DNA of 64,000 bases, from the NCBI RefSeq assembly GCF_004362215.1, contig NZ_SNWR01000001.1, forward strand, positions 6,926,001 to 6,990,000. Direction: 5' to 3'. The notes beneath the pieces were generated by a model that searched no databases, had not been told where the DNA came from, and saw nothing but the letters and a program-made list of their open reading frames with translations. This DNA is from Paractinoplanes brasiliensis (GTDB lineage: Bacteria; Actinomycetota; Actinomycetes; Mycobacteriales; Micromonosporaceae). Of the stretch, positions 1-8,607 are shown piece after piece. Each line of letters starts with the position of its first letter. Positions within the stretch are counted from its first letter, which is position 1. Both the position numbers and the translations under genes were made by a program.

Positions 1-597
1 GGCGAACTCGCCCTGCCCGAGGGCAACAGCCTCCGCGGCGCCCTCGAAATCATCGGTGAGCCGGTCGTCGCTCTGCTCGCCGGCGTGCTGCTGGCCATGT
101 GGAGCCTCGGCAAACGGGCCGGCTTCGACCGTCAGCAGACCTCGGCCGTGATCGGCGGCTCGCTTCCGCCGATCGCCGGCATCCTGCTGATCGTGGCCGC
201 GGGCGGCGGTTTCAAGCAGGTGCTGGTCGACGCGGGCGTAGGCAACGTGGTCGCCGACGCCGCCCGCGACGCCAACATCAACGCGCTGCTGCTCGGCTTC
301 CTGGTCGCGGTCGGCATCCGACTCGCCACGGGTTCGGCCACCGTAGCCACCATCACCGCGGCGGGGATCGTCTCGCCGCTCGCAGCCACCCTCGACAAGC
401 CGGACGTGGCCCTGCTGGCCTTGGCCATCGGCGCCGGTTCGCTGTTCTTCTCACACGTCAACGACGCCGGGTTCTGGCTGGTCAAGGAGTACTTCGGGAT
501 GACCGTGGGGCAGACCATCAAGACCTGGTCGGTCATGGAGACCATCATCTCGATCGTCGGCTTCGCCTGCGTCATGCTGCTGAGCCTGATCGTTTAG
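1..597 (+). CDS. GntP-family gluconate/organic acid permease, C-terminal part
   Basis: The frame is open from the first base of the window and ends at TAG 595-597, so only the last 198 codons are visible and the true start lies upstream. The translation is strongly hydrophobic, with segments such as GVLLAMWSLGK, PIAGILLIVAAGGGFK and ITAAGIVSPLAATL. The text TGSATVATITAAG and the later HVNDAGFWLVKEYF are typical of the C-terminal half of GntP permeases, inner-membrane proton symporters for gluconate or related hydroxy acids. The substrate cannot be told from this fragment. No terminator-like hairpin is obvious after the stop. Confidence 0.9.
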   Translation, partial: GELALPEGNSLRGALEIIGEPVVALLAGVLLAMWSLGKRAGFDRQQTSAVIGGSLPPIAGILLIVAAGGGFKQVLVDAGVGNVVADAARDANINALLLGFLVAVGIRLATGSATVATITAAGIVSPLAATLDKPDVALLALAIGAGSLFFSHVNDAGFWLVKEYFGMTVGQTIKTWSVMETIISIVGFACVMLLSLIV

Positions 598-905
598 GGC
601 GCGGTCCCATCCGCGCCACGGGAACACCGTTGCGCCGACAGCCCGCGTGTACGCCGCGTCGTCCCTCCGGGCTGGGCATGAAGAAGCTTGACGAGGCGGG
701 ACGCCGCACTTGCCCGGAGTGCCAGGCGGGGCCAGCGGGGTGGCGAAGATCGTTGCGACGACCGATGCCGGCCCGGCGCGACAAGCCAGAGCGCTTCCTC
801 GGCCGACAAGTCGCCCGTGTGTGCAGGCTGCGGCGCGGACACGATCCACCTAGGTTCCTAGGATGCCTCGGCGGGCGGGCAGGGCGGGGTTCGGCAGGGC
901 GGTGT
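598..905. other. Intergenic stretch between convergent genes
   Basis: These 308 bases separate the end of the GntP permease from the end of the leftward lipoprotein gene. Open frames here are G+C-driven shadows without ribosome binding sites or recognisable protein text. I see no strong hairpin with a T tract, no tRNA-like fold and no repeat except the start of G-rich text that continues into the lipoprotein gene. Confidence 0.5.
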
Positions 906-1499
906 TCACTCGCAGTGGGTGTCGAGCTCTTTGCCCACCGTTTGGAAGTCGCCGTTGATGTAGGTCGTGGGGGTGGAAGCGCCTGTTGCGAGACTGGTGC
1001 TGATGTCGCTCAAGGCTTCGCGCAAGCCGGGCTGGGTTATGTGCGACCGCTGGGCGTCCACCTCGGCTGCCATGCTGGTCAAGGTGCGCTTCATCGCGGC
1101 CTCGTTCCCCGCGTCGGTGGCCAGTTTCAGGGCGCCCTCGGTGAGGATCTTGTAGGTGGCGGAGCAGGCGTGTTTCGGCATGCCGGCGGAGCCGGACGGC
1201 GCCGGGGCGATGCTGATGGGCGGCGGGAGAGCCGATGGGGCGATGTCGATCTCGCAGCCGGCGAGGAGCACCGCGGGTAAAAGCAGGGCGGTGGGTAGCA
1301 CGGCGGGCCGGAGCAGAGTGGTGGGGAGCACGCCGGGCCGGAGCAGGGCGGTGGGGAACACGCCGGGCCGGGGCAGGGCGGTAGGCGGCGCGGCTGGCCG
1401 GGGCGGGGCGGTGGTCAGCGCGGCTGGCCGGGGCAGGGCGGTAGGCAGCGCGGCCGGCCGGGGCGGGGCGGCGAGTCGGCGGTAACGCATCCCCGACAT
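906..1499 (-). CDS. Lipoprotein with repeat-expanded signal peptide
   Basis: Predicted exported lipoprotein of 197 residues, function unknown. A basic start (MRYRRLA) leads into a long Pro/Leu/Ala segment and ends in the lipobox LLAGC, whose Cys would be acylated and become the mature N-terminus. Between start and lipobox there are seven consecutive 10-residue units of the type PRPAALPTAL, the last forming the hydrophobic core with the lipobox. The mature part (about 115 residues) is soluble and contains helical text such as TEGALKLATDAGNEAAMKRTL and ends in HCE. The start is uncertain: ATG 1499 has a weak GGTGA six bases upstream, while GTG 1523 and ATG 1490 are alternatives. It is divergent from the secreted propeller gene. 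Confidence 0.7.
   Translation of the reverse strand: MSGMRYRRLAAPPRPAALPTALPRPAALTTAPPRPAAPPTALPRPGVFPTALLRPGVLPTTLLRPAVLPTALLLPAVLLAGCEIDIAPSALPPPISIAPAPSGSAGMPKHACSATYKILTEGALKLATDAGNEAAMKRTLTSMAAEVDAQRSHITQPGLREALSDISTSLATGASTPTTYINGDFQTVGKELDTHCE
1254..1463 (-). repeat. 30-bp tandem repeat, 7 units, in lipoprotein signal peptide
   Basis: Seven 30-bp units lie end to end and in frame. Each encodes ten residues (for example PRPGVFPTAL, LRPGVLPTTL, LRPAVLPTAL), and the final unit supplies the lipobox. Units differ by several substitutions, so the array is not freshly made. Confidence 0.85.
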
Positions 1500-1574
1500 A
1501 GTAGTCACCGTCGATGCGTTCACCAGCGGAGGAAAGGGCGCAACCCCGCGCCGGGAGCGTAGTTAACGAGCTAT

Positions 1575-3494
1575 GTGCCTGACTTCCGAAAAAGTGCGTT
1601 CCGCCGGAGCCTGACTGTCGCCGCGGCCGCGGTCATGATCACGGCCGGGGGTGTTGCGATCGCCGAGGTGGTCACGTCCGAGCCGGCGACGTCGCCCTCG
1701 TTCAACGGGCCGGTGTACGCGGTGGCCTACCGCGGGTCGACCGTCTACGTCGGCGGGAACTTCACCAGCGCGATCGTCGGCGGCCGGACCGTCGCGCGTA
1801 GCCGGCTGGCCGCGCTCGACGCCCGTACGGGAACACTGCTCGACTGGCAGCCCACCGCCGACGCGAACGTACGCGCCCTGGCCGTTGCCGGTGATGTCGT
1901 CTACGCGGCCGGCGACTTCGACACCGTGAACGGCGCGGCCCGCGACGCGGTGGCCGGGATCGGCGCCACCGACGGCCGGTTGACCCCGATGCGACACACC
2001 GTGCTCGGCCAGCCCAACGCGCTCGCGACCGGCAACGGGCGGCTCTACCTCGGCGGGCGGATCACCGGCGTCGACGGGTCGCCGCGCGCCAACCTGGCCG
2101 CGTTCAACCTGGCCACGGGCGCGCTCGACCCTTGGGCGCCGACCACCGACGACGTGGTCAACTCGGTCGCCGTCACGCCTCGACGGGTGTACGTCGGCGG
2201 GCGCTTCCACAAGACCAACGGCAAGAGCTCAACGCTGCGGCTGTCCGCTGTGGACCCGGTCACCGGCGCGCTCGACACGGCCTTCGTGCCCAAGCCGGTG
2301 TCACAGGTTTTCGCGGTCACGGCCGACGCGGCGGGTGTCTACGTCGCGCTCGGCGGGCAGGGCGGGCGCGCGGTGGCCTACACGCCGGGCGGGGCGACGC
2401 GCTGGACGCGGGTGTTCGACGGCGACGCGCAGGCCATCGCCGTGCTCGACGGGACGACGTACGTGGGCGGGCACTTCGACAAGGCCTGCACGACCACCAA
2501 CAACGGCGCCAAGGGCGTGTGCACCGACGGCTCGGTGCCGCGCGGCAAGCTGGCCGCGATCGACGCCCAGGGCAACCTGCTCGACTGGGCGCCGCAGGCC
2601 AACGGCGTGGTCGGCACCCGGCAGATCGCGACCAGCCCGCAGCTCGGCTCGATCAGCGCGGTCGGCGACTTCACCATGGTCAGCGCGGTGCCGCGCAAGC
2701 GGTACGTGGCGTTCTCCGGCGTGACGCCGCGGGCGGAGAGCACGCCGGACACCGGGCCGGTGACGCCGGGAGAGGGCAGCGCCCCGGTGACGCCGGGGAA
2801 GGGCAGCGCGCCGGTGACGCCGGGGGTGGGCAGCGGGTCCGGCACCGGGCCGGTGGCGTCGTACAACTTCGACTCGACGATCGCCGACGGCACCTTCGAC
2901 GACGGCTCCGGCCACGGTCACCTGCTGCGCGCGATCACCCGCGACGGCGGGAAGGTCGCGATGGAGCCGCACGGATCGGGGCAGGCACTGACCTTCCCGC
3001 CGCGCTGCACTCGCGAGACCTGCCCCAAGCTGGTGTTGCAGGCCGAGGCGACCAGCGATCTCAACCCACAGGACAGGCCCATCGCGTACGGGGTGAGACT
3101 GCGACTCGCCACGGCGCCGGCCGGAGCCACGGGTCCCGACGGGCAGAACGTGCTGCAGAAGGGCTACGCGGCCGAGGGCGGGCAGTACAAGCTGCAGGTG
3201 GACGGTGTCACGGGCAAACCCAGCTGCGCCATGACGGACAGGAGCGGCGGGACGACGTACGTGGTCCGCAGCCGTACCTCGATCGCCGATGACAAGTGGC
3301 ATGCGGTCGAGTGCCGCCGGACCGGCCCGACCCTGGCGCTCGTGGTCGACGAGCAGGTGCAGGCCACCGCGGCCGTTCCCGAGACGCTCACGGTCGACAG
3401 CGGCCGGCCGTTCAGCCTCGGCGGCAAGGGCGTGGGCCGGGACAACGACCAGTTCCACGGCGCCCTCGACGACGTGTGGGTGACCATCGGGTAA
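1575..3494 (+). CDS. Secreted delta-60-repeat propeller protein with C-terminal LamG domain
   Basis: Predicted exported protein of 639 residues. It begins with a basic region and the hydrophobic stretch SLTVAAAAVMITAGGVAIA, a signal peptide. Residues about 40-380 carry repeated blades with VYVGGNF, VYAAGDFD, LYLGGRI, VYVGGRF and YVGGHFD, the delta-60/beta-propeller pattern. A Pro/Gly linker contains three copies of PVTPGxGSA. Residues about 420-638 form a laminin-G/concanavalin fold (VASYNFDSTIADGTFDDGSG, with DKWHAVECRR and PFSLGGKG). Such domains usually bind carbohydrate or surface ligands; no catalytic motif is seen. The GTG start at 1575 gives a proper signal peptide. A terminator hairpin follows the stop. 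Confidence 0.88.
   Translation: MPDFRKSAFRRSLTVAAAAVMITAGGVAIAEVVTSEPATSPSFNGPVYAVAYRGSTVYVGGNFTSAIVGGRTVARSRLAALDARTGTLLDWQPTADANVRALAVAGDVVYAAGDFDTVNGAARDAVAGIGATDGRLTPMRHTVLGQPNALATGNGRLYLGGRITGVDGSPRANLAAFNLATGALDPWAPTTDDVVNSVAVTPRRVYVGGRFHKTNGKSSTLRLSAVDPVTGALDTAFVPKPVSQVFAVTADAAGVYVALGGQGGRAVAYTPGGATRWTRVFDGDAQAIAVLDGTTYVGGHFDKACTTTNNGAKGVCTDGSVPRGKLAAIDAQGNLLDWAPQANGVVGTRQIATSPQLGSISAVGDFTMVSAVPRKRYVAFSGVTPRAESTPDTGPVTPGEGSAPVTPGKGSAPVTPGVGSGSGTGPVASYNFDSTIADGTFDDGSGHGHLLRAITRDGGKVAMEPHGSGQALTFPPRCTRETCPKLVLQAEATSDLNPQDRPIAYGVRLRLATAPAGATGPDGQNVLQKGYAAEGGQYKLQVDGVTGKPSCAMTDRSGGTTYVVRSRTSIADDKWHAVECRRTGPTLALVVDEQVQATAAVPETLTVDSGRPFSLGGKGVGRDNDQFHGALDDVWVTIG
2757..2840 (+). repeat. 27-bp tandem repeat, 3 units, in propeller/LamG linker
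   Basis: Three in-frame copies of a 27-bp unit encode PVTPGEGSA, PVTPGKGSA and PVTPGVGSG in the linker between propeller and LamG domain. It is a flexible spacer and is less surprising than arrays inside folded domains. Confidence 0.8.
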
Positions 3495-3506
3495 GTCCTC
3501 ATGGGA

Positions 3507-3539
3507 ACGGGCCGTCGACGCTGGTCGGCGGCCCGTTTT
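3507..3539 (+). terminator. Hairpin followed by T tract
   Basis: ACGGGCCG at 3507-3514 pairs with CGGCCCGT at 3529-3536, and TTTT follows. It lies 12 bases after the stop of the propeller/LamG gene, so it is a good intrinsic terminator candidate. Confidence 0.75.
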
Positions 3540-3687
3540 GTATTGGCTGAGTGACGGATTGTGCATGATCACAGTGGAGAGTTGAATTCCCCACATGCGA
3601 CAATCCGGCCCTAATGGAGTGATGACCTCGCCGTGCGGGTACTGGTAGCGTTGCCCGCCGTCGTCTACGCAGCGTGAGGAGTGACGA

Positions 3688-4404
3688 ATGGCCAGCTGGA
3701 TCTTGGTGCCCTGCCTGGTGAAGCTGCGCTCCGAGTTCAACACGATCGCGCCGAACCGCGACAGGTCCAGCGATGGTTCGGTGGGGGACACGGCACACCA
3801 GTCCAGCCAGTCGGACCACAATCCCGACGAGACCGGCAACGTGCCGATCCGCGACGCCGACAAGAAGAACGAAGTGCACGCGATCGACGTCGACGCCGAC
3901 CTGCGGACCCCGGGCCTGACCATGGAGAAGGTGGTGCAGTTCCTGATCGCCCGCTCCAAGTCGGGCGCCGAGAAGCGGTTGCGCTACATCATCTACAACC
4001 GGCGGATCTGGTCGGCGAGCAACGGATGGCGCCAGCAGTCGTACACCGGTGCGAACCCGCACGACAAGCACGCGCACTTCTCGTCGTCGTACGAGACGAA
4101 CCGCGAAGCCTCAGTGGCTTCCTGGCATTTGGAGGACATCCCCGTGGCACTCACGGCCGATGACAAGAAGTGGATCTCCGCGGAGATCGCCAAGCAGGTG
4201 AAGGCGCAGATCGACGACATCTGGTCCTTCAACGTCGGCAAAGCCACCAATACGCCGACGCAGCGGGCCGACGGCGCGATCGTGACCACGAACCTGCGTA
4301 CGGGCGCGATCGCCAACGACCAGATGCCCAAGCTGTTCGACGCGATCGAGCAGCTCACGGCCGACGTTGCCGAGCTCAAGGCCCAGGTGACGGCGAAGTC
4401 CTAA
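3688..4404 (+). CDS. M15-like peptidase (phage lysin-type), 238 aa
   Basis: Probable peptidoglycan D,D- or L,D-peptidase-like protein of the M15 type known from phage endolysins. The metal-site pattern is visible: SDHNP near residue 48, the HAIDVDAD segment near residue 68, and DKHAHFS near residue 130 supply the usual His-Asp-His ligands. The C-terminal third after LTADDKKWISAEIAK is helical and may be a coiled-coil or stalk segment (EQLTADVAELKAQV). There is no signal peptide, as for holin-dependent phage lysins, so export is unclear. The start has GAGGAG six bases upstream. The last 4 bp overlap the end of the convergent kinase gene. It may be a domesticated phage gene; no other phage genes are adjacent. 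Confidence 0.75.
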   Translation: MASWILVPCLVKLRSEFNTIAPNRDRSSDGSVGDTAHQSSQSDHNPDETGNVPIRDADKKNEVHAIDVDADLRTPGLTMEKVVQFLIARSKSGAEKRLRYIIYNRRIWSASNGWRQQSYTGANPHDKHAHFSSSYETNREASVASWHLEDIPVALTADDKKWISAEIAKQVKAQIDDIWSFNVGKATNTPTQRADGAIVTTNLRTGAIANDQMPKLFDAIEQLTADVAELKAQVTAKS

Positions 4405-5714
4405 GGGCCCGGCGTGGCGCCGGCCTCGGTCTCCGGGTCGCCACCCTCGGGCGGCGCCGACGTGGTGTCGTCGTCCGGCGGGTCCTCCCCGTCGGGTGGC
4501 GGCGGGGACACCGACGTCGAAGTGGACTCGCCGGGATCGGCCGTCTCCGTGGCGGAGGCTGACGGGCTGTCCGGCGGAGGCGCGGGACGCGTCGTCGAGG
4601 TCGGCCGTTGCGTCTGGCCGCGAGTGCGTGTGCCGGTCGGCTCGGGCGCGTCACCGGTCCCCACCGACTCCTGCGCCGACTGCGAGGGCGAAACCACCCC
4701 GGGGGTGCGGCCGTCGCCCCGGTTCGGCAGCCACACCGCCAGGGCCGCGATCGCCGCGACCAGCACCAGCGCCGCGGCGCCGGCGACGGCGAGCACCAGC
4801 GTGCGGCGTCGCGCGTCCTCACCCCGTACGGGCTCGGGAAGGGTCTGGGTTGTCGCGGCGTAACGCGGGGCCGCCAGGATTGCGGTTGTGTCACCGCCCG
4901 AGACCGCCCGGTCGGCCGCCGCCGCCATCGCCTCCCCGTCGGCGAAACGGTCCTCAGGGTTCTTGGCCATCGCCCGCATGACCAGGGCGCGCACCGCGGG
5001 CGGAACGTCCTCGGGCAGGTCGGGCGGCGGCTCACTCAGGTGCTGCATCGCGATGGCGATCGGGTTGTCGCCCAGGAACGGCGGCTGCCCGGCCAGGCAG
5101 TGAAAGGCGACCACACCCAGCGCGTACAGGTCGGCGGGCGGCCCGGTCGTCGCCTTCGACACCTGCTCGGGCGCGATGTACATCGCCGTGCCGACCACCT
5201 CGCGCGCGCCGGTCAGCGTCGACGAATCGGCCGAGCGTGCCACGCCGAAGTCGACCAGCACGACCGTGCCGTCCGCCTTGATGATCAGGTTGCTGGGCTT
5301 GACGTCGCGGTGCACGATGCCGGCCCGGTGCGCGGCCTCGAGGGCCCGTGCCGCCTGGGCCACCACCGACATGGTCTCGGCCGGGGTGAGCCGGCCCCGC
5401 TCGGCGATCCGCTCGCTCAGCGGCTCGCCGTCGATACGGGCCATGACGATGTACGCGTCCGTGCCGCCCTCGGTCTCGCCGAAGTCGTACACGTCGGCCA
5501 CGCCCGGGTGGTGCAGCGCGGCCATCGACCGGGCCTCGTGCCGGAACCTTTCCTGGAAACCGGGGTCGCCGGCCCGGTCGGCGTGCAAGGTCTTCACGGC
5601 GACGTCGCGCCCCAGGACGGTGTCGGTGGCCCGCCAGACCTCACCCATGCCGCCGGCCGCGATCCGGTCGTCCAACCGGTACCGCCCACCGAGAATCTCA
5701 CCTGGAGATGGCAT
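4401..5714 (-). CDS. Membrane Ser/Thr protein kinase (PknB-type), 437 aa
   Basis: Eukaryotic-type protein kinase. The Gly loop (AAGGMGEVWRA), catalytic Lys41 (DVAVKTL), HRDVKPSN with Asp137, DFG at 155-157 and the GTAMYIAPEQ activation segment are all present, so it should be active. Residues about 305-330 form one transmembrane helix (TLVLAVAGAAALVLVAAIAA). The outside part is Ser/Pro/Thr-rich and carries no PASTA repeats, so no muropeptide sensor is visible. The start has GAGGAG upstream. It is followed 3' by the convergent peptidase gene and lies 51 bp downstream of the deacetylase/glycosyltransferase gene, in the same direction, so it may be cotranscribed. Confidence 0.93.
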   Translation of the reverse strand: MPSPGEILGGRYRLDDRIAAGGMGEVWRATDTVLGRDVAVKTLHADRAGDPGFQERFRHEARSMAALHHPGVADVYDFGETEGGTDAYIVMARIDGEPLSERIAERGRLTPAETMSVVAQAARALEAAHRAGIVHRDVKPSNLIIKADGTVVLVDFGVARSADSSTLTGAREVVGTAMYIAPEQVSKATTGPPADLYALGVVAFHCLAGQPPFLGDNPIAIAMQHLSEPPPDLPEDVPPAVRALVMRAMAKNPEDRFADGEAMAAAADRAVSGGDTTAILAAPRYAATTQTLPEPVRGEDARRRTLVLAVAGAAALVLVAAIAALAVWLPNRGDGRTPGVVSPSQSAQESVGTGDAPEPTGTRTRGQTQRPTSTTRPAPPPDSPSASATETADPGESTSTSVSPPPPDGEDPPDDDTTSAPPEGGDPETEAGATPGP

Positions 5715-5765
5715 GGAACTCCTCTACCCGAACACCGCTGTGACCATACGCTCCAACGACGACGG

Positions 5766-7952
5766 TCAACGTCCGGGAACGGGCGCGGAACCGAGATCGC
5801 CCGTGCGATGGATCGTCTGCCACTTCAGCCGCCGGCCGGTGACCGCGGCGATCGCCGAGTGCAGCAGCACAAGGTACATCACCTGGCGATAGACGACCTG
5901 TTGCAGGGGCAGCGTCCAGAGCGGGCGCAACGGCTCCCGGTCGAGCCGGAACGCGAGCACGGCGGTCAGCGCCTGCACGACGAGCATCGCGAGCCAGCCG
6001 ATGATCGTGACCTCGCGGTCGAGAAACAGCAGCCCGTACACGGCCATCAGGTCGATCAGCGGCGCCAGCAACGGAAGCAGCACGCTGAACAGGACGATGA
6101 ACGGCAGCCCGCGCCGCCCGAACCGGCCCGACGCGCCCCGGTCGGTCACGGCCTCGCGGTGCTTCCACATCGACTGCATCGTGCCGTAACTCCACCGGTA
6201 CCGCTGCCGCCACAGCTGCTTTACCGTCGCCGGCGCCTCGGTGTACGCGCGTGCCTCCTCCTCATAGACGACCCGCCACCCCGCGCGGTGGATCGCGATC
6301 GTCAGGTCGGTGTCCTCGGCCAGCGTGCCGGTGCTGAGCCCGCCCACCTCGGTCAGCGCGGCCCGGCGGAACGCGCCCAGCGCCCCCGGGATCGTCGGGA
6401 TGCAGCCGAACGTGTCGTACAGCCGCCGGTCCAGGTTGAACCCGATCACGTACTCGATGTGCTGCCACTTGCCGATCAGCCCGCGCCGGTTGCCGACCTT
6501 GACGTTGCCGGCCACCGCGCCCACCCGCGGATCGGCGAATGGCTGCACCAGCCGCCGGATCGCGCCGGGCTCGACCACGGTGTCGGCGTCCACCATCACG
6601 ATCAGCTCGGTGCGCGAGAGCGCGACCCCGGCGTTGAGCGCGTTCGCCTTGCCGCCGTTGGGAATCCGCACCACCCGCACATTCCGCAGACCGAGTTCCC
6701 GTACGGCGTCACCGGTGCCGTCGGTCGAGCCGTCGTCGACGACCAGCACCTCGGCGCCCTCGTACGCGCTCGAGGCCAGCGATCGCACGGCGGGCCCGAT
6801 GGTCGTCCTCTCGTTGTAGGCGGGCACCACGATCGTCACCGGCGCGGTCACCGGCAACCCCCACGACCAGTCCGGCCCTCGGCGGTGACGAGAGTGCCGC
6901 CACGCGAAGGCGAACAGGATGAAGGTCCGTACGACGATCAGCCCGCCCGCGGTGATCAGCAGCACCCACAGCACGTCCAGGACGGCGTCCGACACCCGTA
7001 CGCTCCAGACGAGCGCCCGCCCTCGCCAGACCACCTCGGAACCGGCCGCCGGGTTGGCCTGCCCGCCGATCGCCGCGCTGACCGTGCTGAACCGGAAACC
7101 CCGCTGCTGCAACCGGGGGATCAGCCGATCGAGGGCCGCCACGGTCTGCGAACGGTCACCGCCGGCGTCGTGCAGCAGCACGATCTGCCCGGCGGTGCCC
7201 TTCGGCGTCAGGTTGCGCACGATCGCGTCCGCACCCGGGCGCTTCCAGTCCTCGCTGTCCATCGTGTCGAGCACGGTCAGATAACCCTGCGCGCCGACCG
7301 ACCGCACGGTTTCCCAGTCCCGGTCGGTCAGCGCGTCCGCGAACGACGAGTAGGGCGGCCGCATCAACCGGGTCGAGCCGCCGGTCGCGTGGGCGATGGC
7401 CAGCTGGGTCTGCGAGTTCTCCATCTCGCGCCGCCACCCGGGCAGCCCGGCCAGGTCGGGGTGGGTGAACGTGTGCCCGCCCAGCTCGTGGCCCTCCCGC
7501 GCGATCCGTTCGGCGATCCCCGGATGCCGGGCCACCTGCGAGCCGACGACGAAGAATGTGGCCTGTGCCTGGTGCTTGGCCAGCACATCAAGGATCTTCG
7601 GCGTCCACTGCGGATCCGGCCCGTCGTCGAACGTGAGCGCGATCGTCTTCTCCGGAATCCCGTACGTGCTGATCTTCTCACCGGTCAGGTCGATCACCGG
7701 CCCGCCCTCGCGCACCTGCTGCGGAACCCTGGCGGCGCCCGTTGTGCTCGGCGCGGCGCCGTCCGGGCTGAACCCCGCGTCGGTGTAGACCTCGACCAGG
7801 ATCACGGTTGCCAGCAGCAGCAACAGCGTCAGCGTCAGCGCCCCCGTCGCCACCCTGCGCCGCTGAATCCGGCGCCGCCGCTGCACCGGAGGCAACAGCG
7901 CGGTCGACTCCCCATCCGGCGGCGGCGGTGGCGTCGAACGATAAACCGTCAC
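5766..7952 (-). CDS. Bifunctional NodB polysaccharide deacetylase / GT2 synthase (MatB/PNAG synthase-like)
   Basis: A 728-residue membrane enzyme with two catalytic halves. After a basic N-terminus and a transmembrane helix (ALTLTLLLLLATVILVEV) comes an exported NodB deacetylase domain with TFDDGPDPQWT, HELGGHTFTHPDL and LMRPPYSS. A second membrane segment precedes a cytoplasmic GT2 domain (VVPAYNERTTI, VVDDGSTDGTG, VMVDADT, TLAEDTDLT, RQRYRWSYG), followed by more membrane helices. This order matches the Streptomyces MatB type of poly-N-acetylglucosamine synthase, which makes and partly deacetylates an adhesive surface polymer. I chose GTG 7952 because it overlaps the stop of the upstream small gene as GTGA; an in-frame GTG at 7979 would be the longer alternative. 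Confidence 0.88.
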   Translation of the reverse strand: MTVYRSTPPPPPDGESTALLPPVQRRRRIQRRRVATGALTLTLLLLLATVILVEVYTDAGFSPDGAAPSTTGAARVPQQVREGGPVIDLTGEKISTYGIPEKTIALTFDDGPDPQWTPKILDVLAKHQAQATFFVVGSQVARHPGIAERIAREGHELGGHTFTHPDLAGLPGWRREMENSQTQLAIAHATGGSTRLMRPPYSSFADALTDRDWETVRSVGAQGYLTVLDTMDSEDWKRPGADAIVRNLTPKGTAGQIVLLHDAGGDRSQTVAALDRLIPRLQQRGFRFSTVSAAIGGQANPAAGSEVVWRGRALVWSVRVSDAVLDVLWVLLITAGGLIVVRTFILFAFAWRHSRHRRGPDWSWGLPVTAPVTIVVPAYNERTTIGPAVRSLASSAYEGAEVLVVDDGSTDGTGDAVRELGLRNVRVVRIPNGGKANALNAGVALSRTELIVMVDADTVVEPGAIRRLVQPFADPRVGAVAGNVKVGNRRGLIGKWQHIEYVIGFNLDRRLYDTFGCIPTIPGALGAFRRAALTEVGGLSTGTLAEDTDLTIAIHRAGWRVVYEEEARAYTEAPATVKQLWRQRYRWSYGTMQSMWKHREAVTDRGASGRFGRRGLPFIVLFSVLLPLLAPLIDLMAVYGLLFLDREVTIIGWLAMLVVQALTAVLAFRLDREPLRPLWTLPLQQVVYRQVMYLVLLHSAIAAVTGRRLKWQTIHRTGDLGSAPVPGR

Positions 7953-8350
7953 TTCCCGCAAACCTGCCCACTCGCACACGGCCCGGGCGGCGGCTTCGCG
8001 TCACCGACGAGCTGACTTACCCAGACCGCGATCAAGGCCACGATCAAGAGCATTCCCACCCCGTACGCCGTACGCCTGAGCCACCGCCGCCGCCCACCCG
8101 TCGGATCGACGAACACCGGTGGCGGGTCACCCGCACCCACGCGGAACATCTCGGTCTTGGCGTTACCGGGCAGCGGCGCCTTCCCGACCGCACGGCCGAC
8201 CCGAGCACGCCCCTTGGACGGGTGCCCCACTCGCGCTCTCCCCTGCGTCGGGCGCCCCGGAGGCTGCCCTTCCTCCGGAGCCCGGCCGATGCTCGGTTCC
8301 TCAGGCACATCATCGACGCTAAGAGATGCCGGCCGGTTGCGCATTTCCAC
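7949..8350 (-). CDS. Small single-pass membrane protein coupled to the PNAG-like synthase
   Basis: Protein of up to 133 residues with a disordered basic N-terminal part that repeats the text GRARVGHPSK / GRARVGRAVGK, one transmembrane helix near residues 92-115 (TAYGVGMLLIVALIAVWVSQ) and a short outer tail with two Cys. Its stop overlaps the GTG of the synthase gene (GTGA), so the two are translated together. A small membrane partner beside a synthase resembles the matA-matB arrangement, but I cannot show sequence relationship to MatA. The start is uncertain (GTG 8350 or ATG 8344, neither with a clear ribosome site). Confidence 0.6.
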   Translation of the reverse strand: MEMRNRPASLSVDDVPEEPSIGRAPEEGQPPGRPTQGRARVGHPSKGRARVGRAVGKAPLPGNAKTEMFRVGAGDPPPVFVDPTGGRRRWLRRTAYGVGMLLIVALIAVWVSQLVGDAKPPPGPCASGQVCGK

Positions 8351-8607
8351 AGGCGTCTTGCCCGGGCATGCATCGGCTGCCCCGATCGCTCGCCGGCACT
8401 ACGAGCGGGGACAGGCTTACCTGCCAGCGCTCTCGGACGATGCCTACGGCGGCAGCATGCGGGACCCGTTCGCCGAGGGCGTGTGAGGGGTCGCCGGGGT
8501 CGCCGGCCTGTCGTCCCGCTCAAGGACTTGCGACCGCCCGCGGGGGACGGGGCTGGTGACGGCCGTACGCCGGGCCTTGGTGGCGACCCGGCGTACGGGG
8601 AAGGGTT
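8351..8607. other. Intergenic stretch upstream of the small membrane protein
   Basis: These 257 bases lie between the small membrane protein start and the end of the MFS pump gene. A plus-strand frame ending at 8486 reads fairly protein-like near its end (RRHYERGQAYLPALSDDAY) but has no start with a ribosome site and no recognisable family. It should hold the promoter of the two-gene synthase operon. Confidence 0.4.

Noticed and set aside
99..1280. Long Arg-rich frame over the permease end and lipoprotein gene
   Set aside because: Composition is typical of a shadow frame in G+C-rich DNA; the overlapping frames have clear family text.
3688..4404. Prophage remnant around the M15-like peptidase
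   Set aside because: No terminase, capsid, tail or integrase gene is adjacent; a single lysin-like gene is not enough.
4608..8015. 1135-residue plus-strand frame
   Set aside because: It lies antisense to the kinase and the synthase, contains only Arg/Gly/Pro/His-rich text and no domain motif.
8326..8559. Small plus-strand gene near 8.4 kb
   Set aside because: No ribosome site, no family, and the frame overlaps the upstream region of the small membrane protein operon.
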